Assembly (NCBI GenBank): GCA_003640385.1
Contig: RCAB01000109.1
Coordinates: 1-64,000 of the forward strand
DNA from: Setaria digitata
Lineage: Eukaryota > Nematoda > Chromadorea > Rhabditida > Setariidae
DNA length: 64,000 nt
Reading direction: 5' to 3'
Shown: piece by piece, positions 53,410 through 64,000 of the stretch
Numbering within the stretch: position 1 is the first letter of the stretch
How the letters are laid out: the number at the start of each line of letters is the position of its first letter
The notes under the pieces: model-generated
What the model saw: the letters and a program-made list of their open reading frames with translations, nothing else
Told to the model about the DNA's origin: nothing
Databases searched by the model: none
Program-made: the position numbers and the translations under genes

Positions 53410-55869
53410 AACTCAATTCAAATATTAGATTTGTACTTCTTTGACACTTTAATATAACAGTAAAGGTAAGCTAAAAACAATTGTAGAACCAAACGCAACA
53501 TATTCAACAGCCCCATCTAGTATTCCAACTGATGAGGTGATCAAATCCCTAGTGATGAAATCCCTAGTCACTCCTATTAAATGTTGTAGCAAAATCAGCC
53601 ACATGTGAATCTGCTTTTCGACTAACTTATCAGTGAGGAAACAGACTGATAAAATTATACGAATGATATGCTGAATCTTATGACCTTTGCTGACTTTAGC
53701 AGGATTCTTTATTGGAGTTGTCGCTATTTTTATGTTTTATCGTTTTCAGGTGTCAAAATTTGAATTTAAAAAAGATTAGGTATATGAATTTAAGTGTTTG
53801 CTTTTATTCTATAATATTTCATTTCCTGTCGAAGAAAACCAAGCACAAGTTTTGAATGTAATCATAGGTTATTATCACCCAAAAAATTTGGATACAACAA
53901 TGCAACCGATACAGTCAGATCAGCCATCTCAAGTTCAGTATGTTTCAGCGTCTTTTGAAATTAGGCTTAGAAAACATATTTGTGAGCAAATTTTTGGGAA
54001 AGAAAATATAAATTAAAAGAAAAAAAAGGAAAGATTATCACTGGTTTGGAAAATGTTTTCTAAAAAATTCATATTTTTAGACAGCGCTCTCCAGATAACC
54101 ATGCTGTATTCAGGACCATTTCATCTGTTGAATTTCTCCCTCATTCTCGTAATAAAATTGCACAGGTCAACTTTCAGAATTAAATTTTTTGCCCTTATTT
54201 ATCTCTATGTTAATGTTAATCTCAAAGCATTATTCTTTTCTGGTTCCTTTCCCATTCTTTCTCCATATTTTTGCCTAACTTCTCCTTTATCTCGTTGTTC
54301 TTCTAAGTGTTTTTATATTTAGTTCCTTTTTATAACGAATTCTTTTTCAATCTAATTTCTTAACTAACAATTCACTTTGATATCTGTTGCAGTTATCCGA
54401 AGGAACACAAACTGACGAAAATTGGTTGGAAAATTTGCTTCGTGAACTAGAGTGTAGCAATGTGGTAATCATTATTACATCGGTGATCACTTATGGGGAG
54501 GGATTGGCAGAGTTCCGATTCAGTTGATTGTACAGATGTTTGAATTTGCCGGTTGCCTTTGCGGTTCCTTCAATTATATTTAAATTCTAGAACCATGGAG
54601 GGGTTCAACCACATAATATAAATATTTGCATGTGGAGTCATTCTAAATACAATTTTCAATTAATTATCGTTCTGACATTAAAGATTGTTCTTGTTCATAT
54701 ATGGAAGGCTTGTTTTAACTTGCATATGACTACTATAGTAATAGAGGAATCCGAGTAAGCTTGGTTCATTTCTTGTAATTTTCTTCGAAGACGACCATAA
54801 ACTTGAATTTTGATTTTATTTTCAGAAAAAAAGTCCGTTGCAAAAGCTAGCTGAAGTGATAGACTTAGTAGTGGATATACGATCACCAAACCCAGTTTTA
54901 GTGAGGATTTATGTATTTCTATAATTGTATTCTTTTCTTTATTTTAAAAATGATTTTATTCTTACTCCTTTTAGAAATGGGGAAACCTTTTCCGGTTCAA
55001 GATTCATATCACTCGAACCTGGTTGTTATGGGCTTTTATTGCGGTATATAACATTTGTTTTTTCCACATCATTCTAAAATCACCGTCTTGGAAGTCGAAG
55101 ATATGAAAGGAAAGTGAGAAATATGTTTTATTTGCTTAAATGTTGCTTGTGTTTCAGCTCTCAGCTCTTCCACAAATTGTTGGTTCTTTTTATGGTGCTC
55201 TAGTGGATCCAGAAAAGGATCAGAATTATCGGAAGACATGGAGAGCAATTGTAACAAACCATTGCAGTCCCGAAATTCTTATTGCACCGCTACCAAATGG
55301 TGAGGTCAGTTGTTGTTCTAGTTTTATAAGAAAAGAACAAAAAAAAAGAAGAGAATAAAAAACTGGTTTCTATTTTATCGTGCTTTTTTGTATACATTTA
55401 AATTTTGTGCTCACTCTTTCTCGATGAATAAAGCTGTTCTAGTGTTTTTAGAATAATACCAAATTTTATCCGTAGGAAGTGCTGATCAAGAGATAAATTA
55501 TTGCTGAAATTGGCTGAGTTCGCAGAAGATTTCAAGGATGAGTGATATGTGCTGCAAATATTTAACGCTGCCTACACTTAGTTCCTTACTTTTTGGATGC
55601 CGATTCATTCTTATTTTTCTTTTAATATACTTTCTCAGATTTAAGTAAATAACTGCGTTAAGTGTTAGGAAATTTAGGATCAGTAATTTTCGACTACAGT
55701 TATTCTTATAAGTGATGCATTATTATTCATTTCATAGCTGTGATAGAAATTTTAACGAATTATATCGTTCAGGGTTAACAAATTTTATCCTCGGTTAGCT
55801 CCAAACCTTATTTCCTTTTTGATGCAGCTTCAGAAAATTTTTCATGGCCAGTTTTATTTACGCAAGTAA
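45843..55869 (+). CDS. LOTUS (OST-HTH) domain protein, about 20 exons
   Basis: Predicted exons: 45843-46087, 46549-46755, 46964-47033, 47278-47394, 47503-47647, 47879-47992, 48339-48397, 49339-49554, 49979-50140, 50501-50608, 51055-51189, 52795-52857, 52998-53070, 53868-53949, 54081-54165, 54393-54464, 54826-54900, 54975-55043, 55158-55304, 55828-55869; about 761 residues. After an acidic start, LOTUS 1 covers about residues 52-150, with the hallmark LGFPDLEELLKS (96-107) and a Tyr-Arg-Ala strand. LOTUS 2 covers about 175-262 (RRILQILFDLK ... DEYMKRYNVSL). The rest is long, charged and probably disordered. LOTUS proteins of the TDRD5/TDRD7, Oskar and nematode MIP/EGGD or LOTR-1 types work in germ granules, where the domain can bind Vasa helicase or RNA. 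Two LOTUS domains with a disordered tail best fit the MIP/EGGD type; no clear Tudor domain was found. A 3' splice site (ATTAG) at 45815 may be trans-spliced. The last exons (54826 onward) are uncertain, and one intron holds an assembly seam. Confidence 0.75.
46207..46327. repeat. Assembly seam: single N between duplicated sequence
   Basis: The sequence CATTCATTC, a T run, TCTCTTTTATTAATACTGG and ATTTCTT before N (46259) recurs after it, up to about 46327; GAACTGCATTC also occurs on both sides. This lies in the first intron of the LOTUS gene and looks like unmerged contig ends, so the intron length given here is unreliable. Confidence 0.75.
53377..53405. repeat. Poly(A) run of 29 bases
   Basis: An uninterrupted A tract lies in an intron of the LOTUS gene. 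I saw no upstream retroposon body or target-site duplication, so it is best treated as a simple repeat. Confidence 0.85.
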
Positions 55870-58800
55870 TGATTCAAGATTCTGAAGGATATGTTTGAAA
55901 CTATTTTATTTATTATTTAAAAATAGTTCTTTTCCTAGTGAACTTGTGTGTTCGTGCTTCAGTTTTTGCTTTTGCACTTTTTTGTAAAAGTAGGTACAGA
56001 GTGATACTGGATTTGTCTCTTCTTTTATTTAAAATTTTATAAATTTGCTTTTCATTTTTGCTAATTTCGAGACAAGTTCATATGTTTTATCTTCCAGAAA
56101 TTGCTCAAGAGTAGTAACAAATTCGTGTAGCGTTTTCCTTCTTAGGTCATCTTGCTTTCCGTTTTCATTTCACTTGTAGCAGGTATGTATGAAATATTTT
56201 TTGGCAGACTCGATTAAAAATGTGTTTTGCTTACAACCCTTTTATCCTCAAACATCGTTTGACCTCAAAAAAGTCTTACTGAAAAGTTTCTCGTCTCTTA
56301 AAAAAAAAAAAAAAAAACAAAAAAATTTATATTTGAGTTTCTTTCATTTTGCTTATTCGAGGAGAGAGTTTTATGATCGTAGAATTTCTCTATTATTTAT
56401 TATTTTGTATATTTACAATTTGTTCAAACTTCAAGACCAAATATTTCCCAGCTGTATTTTGTCTTATCAATAACAACTGATTGGCGTCGATTTTCTTATA
56501 TATTCAAGAAATCTTTCATATTTGACAATAACGTTAAATTTTGAATTTTAAGTCTTGCTTGATTGATTTTTGATTATCTTCAGTGAAATATCGTTTGAAA
56601 TAAAGACTTGAATTTGAGCCAGAAAATTGTATCTAACTCAGATCAATTTAAAATAACAGAACTTTACTGAAAATATCACGTGTTACTGCAGAGATGGATA
56701 TATCAGTTTATTTTCCACTTCAACTGCGTTCCTTCTTCAGGAAATGGTCTCTTGAATCTGACATCTTTCGGAATTGTCTTATTGATTTTGAACTTTCTGA
56801 AAAATATAATTAAATATATAAATAATGAAACGCTCCAAAGTGATGGTTTCTTGTTTGTTATCCTTTAGTATCGTGACTGTTCTGTTTGTGACTAAGAGTC
56901 GCAAATATACGTCAGATGGGTCGTTACGGTTGGGCCCACATAAAATAAGTAGTGTAACTTAGATGAAATTTGAGTGATAGAGGTCAAAGTGACGATGACA
57001 TTGATAAAGCATTCATATGAACTGAATGTGCAACATGTTTGGTGTTGTATGCTTTCATAATTTACATGCTAAGCACAAAAGTAAATTAATGGGACAGTGC
57101 AAAAAGCTTGGAAGATAGAGTTCAGTGAATTCGCTGTTGGACGATGCATGTGTATTGGAGAAAGAACTTCGGAATTGCATCGACAACAGCAGAGTAGCCT
57201 TGTTTGTGGAGGTTCTCGTAGTTTTGGTTTTAATAAAATCAGTTATTCAATGTCTGCTCCAGTCGGAAAAATAAGCTAATTTAGAAGTAGAATTTATGTT
57301 TTTAGAATTTCTGATTCGTGGGTAAACTGAAGAAAAGGAACTGTAGTTTGATCACACATTAGAAGATCATTTACTTTTTTTTCACTGCAATCCAAAATTG
57401 TGAACTTGAAAATGTGTTTTTGCTTTGCTTTTACCCCAAACGAAGAAGTATTTTACGTAGAATGATAATTTTTAAAGGAAAAAGGGAAGAGGAAAGGGAA
57501 TTCTGAAAAACGGGATGTAAATATGGTGGAAAACAAATTGTTGGAAAGAGTTGTTTGGTGGGTTATCGGAAATTAACTAAAGAGTTCATAATCTGGTAAC
57601 TGCTAGTTTCTAATTTTACTAAATAAATAATATTAGGGAGAAAAGTTTGACGGAAATTTTACTTTCCTCATTTACCATAAACAATTTATGACTAAGGAGG
57701 TGAATTGCACATTGGCTCAGAAACAGAAAGGTAAAGTTTTTCTTTAATTTTACCGTTAAATTCATTTACACCTAACTGTGCTGAACTTGGAATGCAGTTC
57801 ACATACACCTTAGAAAACCTTCTGTTTGATTAAATCAGCTATCATTTTCTTGCTTCAAAGTGCAGTGCAGTTGGACCCCTTTTTCTGAATTATAAATTAG
57901 GAAATTCCGGTTAGTGTTAGTTCTGTCGATTTCACATATAAGCATGGTTTACTTATTTAGTTAGTTACTAGCTGTAATTTTGCTCCTTGAGAAGCCTTAT
58001 AACTGTGTGATATAAACTAATGTTGTTTTAGACCTTTCTTCCTTTCTGGAAATGCCTCGGATGGAAATATATCATAAAGTGATATTTCATTGAGCTGAAG
58101 AGATGTCAACTGCTTCTTACCTACCTATGCTATCATAAAACTGAGATGATGTCCGTTACTTTTTAGAAAGGTGGATTCATACATTCCTCTTCCTATAAAC
58201 TTGTATCAGCTTTCATGAGAACGTCTAAAAAAATTTGTTAAAATCAGTGATAGGAATAATTTTTCTTCTTTAATTATCAAATTCGACTTTCGAATACTTT
58301 TTTTATCTTCATTTACTACAACTGTATTAGTGGAAACTTCATTCTTATTCATGCTAGCTACTTTTTACTACATCTTTACTGTCACATTATGATACCGAAA
58401 AAAGAAAATACATACAGCAACTTGAAAATAAACCAAAACTAATATTAAGCATTCTCGATTACACTTTTTTTCATCAAATAGCAATATGTTAGTCATTTAG
58501 AACCATTGGTGGAAGACTTAATTGATTCCCAAACATATACCCACAAAATAGTAATCGAAAAAGTAAATATAAGACTTGATATATTTGCGTTCTAATAGTT
58601 CTTTGCTTAGTTGACATACTTTTCCATCAAGTATTTCACTCAAATTTGTACATGAAAACATGCTAAGTTTGATGATAATGGTAGTGACAGCAACGGCGAC
58701 AAATTTGATAACGACGAGATGAACAAAATTTCGCTAATTAGAAACTTGATATTTTGATCGTCTGCAATGTTTGCTGTTGTACACATATCGGTATTTGTAG

Positions 58801-59033
58801 AGAAATTCGAAAATAAGAGAAAAAAAAATAAAAGTGATGGTTTCAGTCATAGGAATGAAATATCAGGCCAAAATAGAAACAGCCAAGAGAAATTAAATTA
58901 TTTTTTATGTAGCTGATAAATAAAAATCTGCTACAAGAACTTGGTTCTTCAGCTCACGTGAAAAACATCTTACTAGACAGATGAGATAATTGATCCACTA
59001 ATGATAATATTATTTCCAGAACTGATTTGAGTG
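55870..59033. other. Intergenic space between the LOTUS gene and the Cys-rich cluster
   Basis: About 3.2 kb of AT-rich DNA with no supported gene or repeat apart from short homopolymers. Small open frames (56189-56473 +, 57097-57279 +) have no features of real proteins. Confidence 0.45.
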
Positions 59034-59849
59034 ATGTTATCTCTCCTTGTAGACAAACTTAATTCACTTTATCATCAACTACTTTTGGCATTTCTTCTAC
59101 TATTAGCAGCATCAACAGTCTGCTATGCTGTACCAATGAACAATTATGATCCATTCCTGATGAGTAATCCAAACAGGGAACTCAGTTTCGTTTCCAACGA
59201 TTTAATGATGAGCGGTATCAGTATCAGTAATATCACTGCCTTGGCTCGCTCCAAGCGTAGTTGTTGCGGTTGCTGTTGTTGTTGTTGTTGCTGGTGTGTT
59301 TCATACTTTACTTTGTAATTGAAATTCAAGAATCAATCTGTTAGTAATATATTGTTTTACTGTACAAAAATATCACTTTAAAATTGAAATTCACAATTTT
59401 GATAGCAATATTGTTTATTACTGCTAACGATTAGTGACTATTACTGTGTGACCCAAGTCAAAGCTTATTGCCCCATTCTTTAGGCTAGAATCTAAAGATT
59501 TTAAAGTAGTCAAATACAACTCTCAGCGAAACACAGTGCGGTTCAGGAAATATTTTTATCAAAAATTTTTGATTATGATTTTTAACAATAAAATGTTGAG
59601 ATGATGAAGCTATAATAAAGTCCCAAGAATTACTATTATTATATTGTACTTTGTTATCAAATTTTATATCATTTTATTTTCAGTTGCTGCTGCTGCGGTA
59701 AAAAGAGAAAAAGGTCGACTATTGATGGGCGAGAGATCGGTCAAGGGTCATTGTCAAGACGGCGTCGTGCTCTTCACGATCTCGAAAGATGGAATTATAT
59801 GCAAAATACACAAAGAAATGTTCACAAAGCTCTTTTGGCACTGATTTAA
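59034..59849 (+). CDS. Secreted poly-cysteine protein, two exons
   Basis: Exon 1 is 59034-59293 and exon 2 is 59684-59849, phase 2; 141 residues. A hydrophobic stretch (QLLLAFLLLLAAS, about residues 15-28) followed by CYA is a signal peptide or signal anchor. A spacer of about 45 residues ends in RSKRS, a likely basic processing site. It is followed by an almost pure cysteine tract interrupted by a single Gly and Trp and continuing across the splice junction, then GKKRKRS and a basic C-terminal tail. Such a tract suggests metal binding or heavy disulfide cross-linking, for example in a cuticle or secretory product; that is inference. A splice acceptor (TTTCCAG) 14 bases before the ATG fits spliced-leader trans-splicing. 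I do not recognise the family. Two further Cys-rich coding regions follow on the same strand. Confidence 0.7.
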
Positions 59850-60990
59850 ATTTATTAAACTGAACGTCGTTCAATTTACATTCAAATTTATTTTTTCTTT
59901 ATTGAAGATAATTAAACTTTCAAAAGAAAAGTAATTTTGTTAGCAAGAACTAAATTTTTCAAGTCCTTTGGTTGAAGTACAAAACTTTCTTGTCTATAAA
60001 GTTCATTAACACTTTTCGGTCGACAATAATCATATTCTCCATTTAATGATGTTTATTTAATGCACTTTATTGCTTAGAGGTGTGAAAACAAAATATGCTT
60101 TTATTTTCTTTTTAAATTTTTGTCTTTCTGTACAGTTGCTTCCTGAGACTGAACGCACTCTTTTTTGATGTAATTAATTTTCTGAAGTGTAAAATGTTTT
60201 ATAAAGGCTGAAAAAATAAATTGCGCAACATATCAGCAGAGGTGATGTGCAAGTTGCTTATCCTGATTAATTTACGAACTGAATTATTGAAATAACAATA
60301 CCGACTGATTGGTTTATTATCTATTTGATTAGAATTGCAGCAAACTTATTAATGGATCGTTTAAAACTATTAAGAGGAAAAGCTTCTTAATTTCTTGTTC
60401 GGCTATTTTAAAGAAACGGTTAAATGGATTCTTGCAAGTTAAGGAAGACAATTTTTCAAATAAAATGTAACTGATACTGATATGTATATTTGTTTGAGAA
60501 ATTCCGGAAAAAAACATTTATTTATTCGTATTGCTTTGGTTAAAATATAAGAAGCAGATCATGAAATTACTAATGGAAATACGAAGATTTCACAGTTCCT
60601 TTTATCTATGCAGCAACCTAGTTTTCGGCCTATTCATGACAATTTACTTCAATTAAATAGTATTTTAGTAAACGAAAGATTAGGGATTAATTATTCTTGT
60701 TTCAGATACTGACAAGCAAGTTTAATTAATAACAATAACAATAATGATAATTTCATATTATTATAAAATATATATCTTTTAAGTTAACTGATAAAATATT
60801 AATGTAAATGGACACTCAGCATCAATCGTGTAAAGACGAGGTTAACATTGCAAAATGGCAGTGTAGAAATCCAGATTTTCAATCATCTGCCAGCAGAAGT
60901 TACAATATTTTTTATTCAGGTTTTTTGAAATAAATCTGGCGCAACTAGCATTTATCATACATCACCAATATGCACATATTTGATGAAAAA

Positions 60991-61116
60991 GTTAAGAGAA
61001 ATAGAGACGAAAAGCAAGCAGTTAATGGATTTTTGCTGATATTCACAATTTAATTTGATGAACTTGTTCCTCACAATGATTAAGTTAAGAGAAATAAAGA
61101 CGAAAAACAAGCAGTT
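60991..61116. repeat. 33-bp direct repeat, 93 bp apart
   Basis: The copy at 60991-61023 (GTTAAGAGAAAT...) recurs at 61084-61116 with two mismatches. This is a local duplication of unknown meaning. Confidence 0.7.
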
Positions 61117-61150
61117 TCTGTTTACCTCACTGAAGATAAACAGAAGCTAC

Positions 61151-61180
61151 ACCAAAAACAACAACAACAGCAACAACAAC
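61151..61180. repeat. (CAA)n trinucleotide repeat
   Basis: About ten CAA/CAG units in a row in non-coding DNA. Confidence 0.75.
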
Positions 61181-61547
61181 AGTACTAATTATACTGATAT
61201 TAATAATAGAAGTTAAAAGATGAGTGCTAAATCCAGATTTACATATTATTTATTTCGATTAATGGCACATACAAAGCATGCTAAGTGGCGATAATTAAAA
61301 AGGTAAATGTAACCCAAGGACTGGCTTACTTCAAAACACATTAAGAAAAAAGGATAGCTGAATGAAACGCAATCAAAGTATCCCATATAAAAAGAATCAA
61401 CAAAAAGAATTGAAGTCATTCATGCTAGCTTTCTACTTCACACCCCAATCTTGACTTCTCAGTTCACTGAAATGTTTCTATGGCTAAATAATTCTATTTG
61501 ATTTTCAGGAGGAATACTCGATAGCAACACATCTGCAGATATTCAGA

Positions 61548-62018
61548 ATGCATCTTTGGTTTCCAGTCTTCCTTTGCTTAACTTCTTCTTTCCCTACCAT
61601 ACAGCTGACAAAGGCTAAAGCAACCACTGCAAGCAGATCCAAAAGCGAGTTGATGGCTGTCTTAAATGCAGAAATAGATGGCGACAACGTAGGTGCTTCG
61701 GATGACGCTGGTAGATTTGTGGATGCACCGCATGAACTTCAACATGATTCGCTGATGCCAACTTCTGATTCGAAATCAAAGCACGAAATGGAAACAGAGC
61801 GCAACGTGGACGGAGCTGGAAGAATGAGACGAAGTTGTGGAGGTGGGGGAAGTTGCGGTGGTTGTGGCGGTTGCGGTAGCTGTGGTGGTTGCGGTTGCGG
61901 ATGTAGCTGCTGCTCTTGCTATCAGAAGTCGTGTTGCAGCACATGCACAACTTGTACCACAACTACAACGTCCGTTACTCTTTCACCAAGTTCTCAAAAC
62001 TATGAGATATATCATTAA
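61548..62018 (+). CDS. Secreted Gly/Cys-rich protein, single exon
   Basis: An open frame of 156 codons. The N-terminus (MHLWFPVFLCLTSSFPTIQL) is a good signal peptide. An acidic spacer of about 70 residues leads to GRMRRSC, a probable basic cleavage site. After that comes a Gly-Gly-Cys repeat region (about residues 95-120), then a Cys/Ser part and a Thr-rich end. A splice acceptor (TATTCAG) ends one base before the ATG, so the message is probably trans-spliced. Order of parts (signal, spacer, basic site, Cys block) matches the poly-Cys gene at 59034-59849. The composition recalls structural or metal-binding proteins, but I cannot name a family. A donor inside the Gly/Cys block could join it to the next Cys-rich exon (see findings). 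Confidence 0.75.
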   Translation: MHLWFPVFLCLTSSFPTIQLTKAKATTASRSKSELMAVLNAEIDGDNVGASDDAGRFVDAPHELQHDSLMPTSDSKSKHEMETERNVDGAGRMRRSCGGGGSCGGCGGCGSCGGCGCGCSCCSCYQKSCCSTCTTCTTTTTSVTLSPSSQNYEIYH

Positions 62019-62246
62019 TAAGATGGCGCTAATATTTTTGAGATGAAGCGTGCCTTCAACAAATCACTAATTCAGAAGCATCTTGAGGTGTAGTAGGGAA
62101 ATTTAAGCAACTAGATTCATAGAATGCAAACTAAAATTATCTCAGGGTTCAGGTATCTGAGGATAAGACATTATAGCAGGTTTCAGCCTAGCACATTTCA
62201 GCTGATGTACTTTCATAATGTCTTTTACTCTTTTCAAACTGCGCAG

Positions 62247-62708
62247 AGACAAAAAAAGAAGAAAGATTTGTAAAAATATTCCAGGACGAAATAATTCGCA
62301 AGAGTTCCAGGTGTTGCAAAACATGCTGCCAACAGTGTTGTCAGTCATGTTGTGGATGCGGCAATTGTGGCGGCGGAGGTTGCGGTAGTGACGGATGTGG
62401 CGGTCGTGGACGCAAAAAGCGAGATATTATGGAGCTTTTAGAGGGACGCTTGCTACGTGGAAAGCGCTCACCGGTGTGTTATTTTGCCAATATTAAAAAA
62501 TCACAGTGATGAGAAAATTATGTGCATATTGTGTTTTATTTTATTCTTTATAAATCAGATATACTTTTGTCTTAAACAATTTTTTTCCGAAATTTCGAAT
62601 AATTTTTACCATAACGGTCAACGATTTCAGGAGACTAGGCGCAGACGTATTGTGGATGGTATGCCAATTAAGAAAAAAGTTAAGGTACTGACTCACATTG
62701 GTTTTTAA
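62247..62708 (+). CDS. Cys/Gly-rich coding exons lacking a visible 5' exon (partial)
   Basis: Exon 62247-62473 (or 62285-62473) joins in phase 0 to 62631-62708, which ends in TAA. The encoded part contains RKSSRCCKTCCQQCCQSCC, then a Gly/Cys block (CGCGNCGGGGCGSDGCGG), and a very basic tail with three possible processing sites (GRKKR, RGKRS, RRRR). No start codon or signal peptide exon fits directly upstream. The two acceptors (GCGCAG at 62246 and TTCCAG at 62284) require different upstream phases. Either the first exon is the neighbouring 61548-62018 region through alternative splicing, or a short exon was missed. The content clearly belongs with the other two Cys-rich genes here. Confidence 0.55.
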
Positions 62709-62970
62709 TATTCGAAAATTTATAATTTCCTTAAAAGCAGTCAACAATTCCATTCATATATACCTGAGCGATTATTACTTCATTTTAATAGAGGTCAGAT
62801 CACTTCTATAATATTAATTTAGTAAACACAAATTATTTATAAAATTAGTCATAGTCAAGTGCAGTATTTCTTATTCAAAATTCAGAAAGACACATATACT
62901 ACTTAAGTTCCATTTCTTTTGAAACTAATTCATGGTGCGTAATTGGAGGAATTTAAAGCGCAAACGAATA

Positions 62971-63288
62971 TCAGGCTACACATTGCAGAATTACTGCTGC
63001 TGAATCATTGCTGTATGACTGAAGTTGGTTATGACCCAAGCATATGTAACTCAGGGAATTTCCATTTTCGCAAACGAAACTTAATTTGGTAACTTTATTG
63101 ATTCGATTTCCTAGAAGTTTGATAATCGTAACATTCTCCAGAACTCCAATGCAGTCCAAATAAAGCAAGTTTTTATTTCGAACATCTGAAACATTAAGGA
63201 TTTCCACCGTTTAAACTTATACATCTTGGTGACTGTAAGTTGCATGACATTTGCAATGGAACCTCTGGAACTTTTAAATGTTGGATAT
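62971..63288 (-). pseudogene. Leucine-rich-repeat fragment with frameshift
   Basis: On the minus strand, 63288 to about 63212 reads DIQHLKVPEVPLQMSCNL then CISLN in one frame. From about 63207 to the stop at 62971 the sequence continues one base out of phase as VEILNVSDVRNKNLLYLDC and later IKLLGNRINKVTKL and ICLGHNQLQ. The second part has the spacing of leucine-rich repeats (LxxLxLxxNxI). A GT-AG intron that would restore the frame would be only 22 bases, too short. It is therefore a decaying gene, a sequencing error, or part of a gene extending beyond this window. A TTTCTTAG acceptor precedes the first part. Confidence 0.4.
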
Positions 63289-64000
63289 CTAAGAAAATAA
63301 CATAAAATATACCAGAGAGAGCCAATCAATCTTTCCTAAAACAACCAGATTTGTACACTTCAAAAGAAAAAGGTACCACTCAGTCTCCAACTTACCTAAG
63401 TTTTCATGGAAAACTTAAGTCTAATTGAAGGACTTATACAACAGAACTGAGGGATCATTTTCCGCATACAAAACTCGCTACTACAAAATGGAAACATTAT
63501 TCACTCACATCCAGTTCCCTACTGTGACCAATTCTCATCCTCTCCTCTTTTCCCCACCGTTTTCATAATACTTACATTCCCACAGAATACAAACGCTTCA
63601 ATGAACATAATTCTCAAACTTGTAGCTGCAAAACAGCATAATGATAAATTTATCTTGATATTTTATGCAATAAAAAATGCTCTTTATTAGAATTAGAATA
63701 ACTATGTTTTACTAACAAAAAAACTCATCCATGTGAACTCAATAAATCATTAATGAATCGGCAGTAAACATATGTTGTTAAGGAAAGGGAAGAGTTAAGA
63801 GACTAAAACCATAAATACAATTATTATATAGATCTTTTTAAGCAGCCAGGAAAAGTACGACTAAAAAATTAAGAAGGAATAAAATGATGGAATTTCGTTT
63901 TGACAGCCACAAACGGCAACACATTTGACTGCGTGAAACCGCTCTAGCACAAAAACTTACGAACTACATATAGGTTGTAAAATTTATACAAACATGATTG
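63289..64000. other. Right edge, no supported gene
   Basis: No exon could be assigned. Upstream exons of the LRR fragment might be here or beyond the window, but no frame looked convincing. Confidence 0.4.

Larger units (their letters stand above)
59850..61547. other. Intergenic space within the Cys-rich cluster
   Basis: No gene was found. It holds a 33-bp direct repeat (60991-61116) and a CAA/CAG trinucleotide stretch (61151-61180). Confidence 0.45.

Noticed and set aside
53487..53536. Candidate 50-nt exon of the LOTUS gene
   Set aside because: Good splice sites, but including it breaks the frame into the next exon; left out of the main model and noted as a possible isoform.
1..64000. CRISPR arrays, operons of bacterial type or phage genes
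   Set aside because: None present: genes are intron-containing and eukaryotic throughout, and no regularly spaced repeats were seen.

Overview
This window looks like a piece of an AT-rich nematode nuclear genome, probably from a spirurid or filaria-like worm. I infer this from nematode-style 3' splice sites (TTTTCAG), a nematode globin, a receptor guanylyl cyclase of the gcy type, and intron-rich genes separated by long AT-rich intergenic stretches. No species-specific marker was checked. Two single-N positions flanked by duplicated sequence show that this is a draft assembly.

Layout. 1744-3938 (+) encodes a globin with a long N-terminal extension and an N-myristoylation signal. 4981-11311 (-) encodes a full-length receptor guanylyl cyclase in 22 exons. 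Its ligand domain, membrane segment, kinase-homology domain and cyclase domain are all recognisable, but both metal-binding aspartates of the cyclase are replaced. From 11.3 to 45.8 kb the DNA is gene-poor. It contains three small two-exon helix-loop-helix genes of the Id/emc type (18261-18994 -, 27122-27829 -, 38191-38762 +), a tRNA-Val (23457-23529 -) and an orphan single-exon ORF (35943-36530 -). 45843-55869 (+) encodes a protein with two LOTUS (OST-HTH) domains and a long disordered tail, of the kind found in germ granules. 59.0-62.7 kb (+) holds a cluster of small secreted cysteine-rich proteins. The right edge carries a frameshifted leucine-rich-repeat fragment.

The most interesting block is the 18-40 kb region. 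The three Id-like genes share the same exon plan: the intron is in phase 0 directly after the end of helix 2 (..LQ|E..). Each has a cluster of E-box hexamers about 0.73-0.91 kb beyond its stop codon, and E-box pairs also occur upstream. This suggests an old, diverged local gene family with feedback control by bHLH factors, but no binding has been tested. The globin (membrane-anchored haem sensor class) and the receptor cyclase (cGMP signalling class) are neighbours with convergent 3' ends; whether they act together is unknown.

All exon models were assembled by eye from splice consensus and phase. Internal phases agree throughout the globin, cyclase, HLH and LOTUS models, apart from the places noted in the entries.
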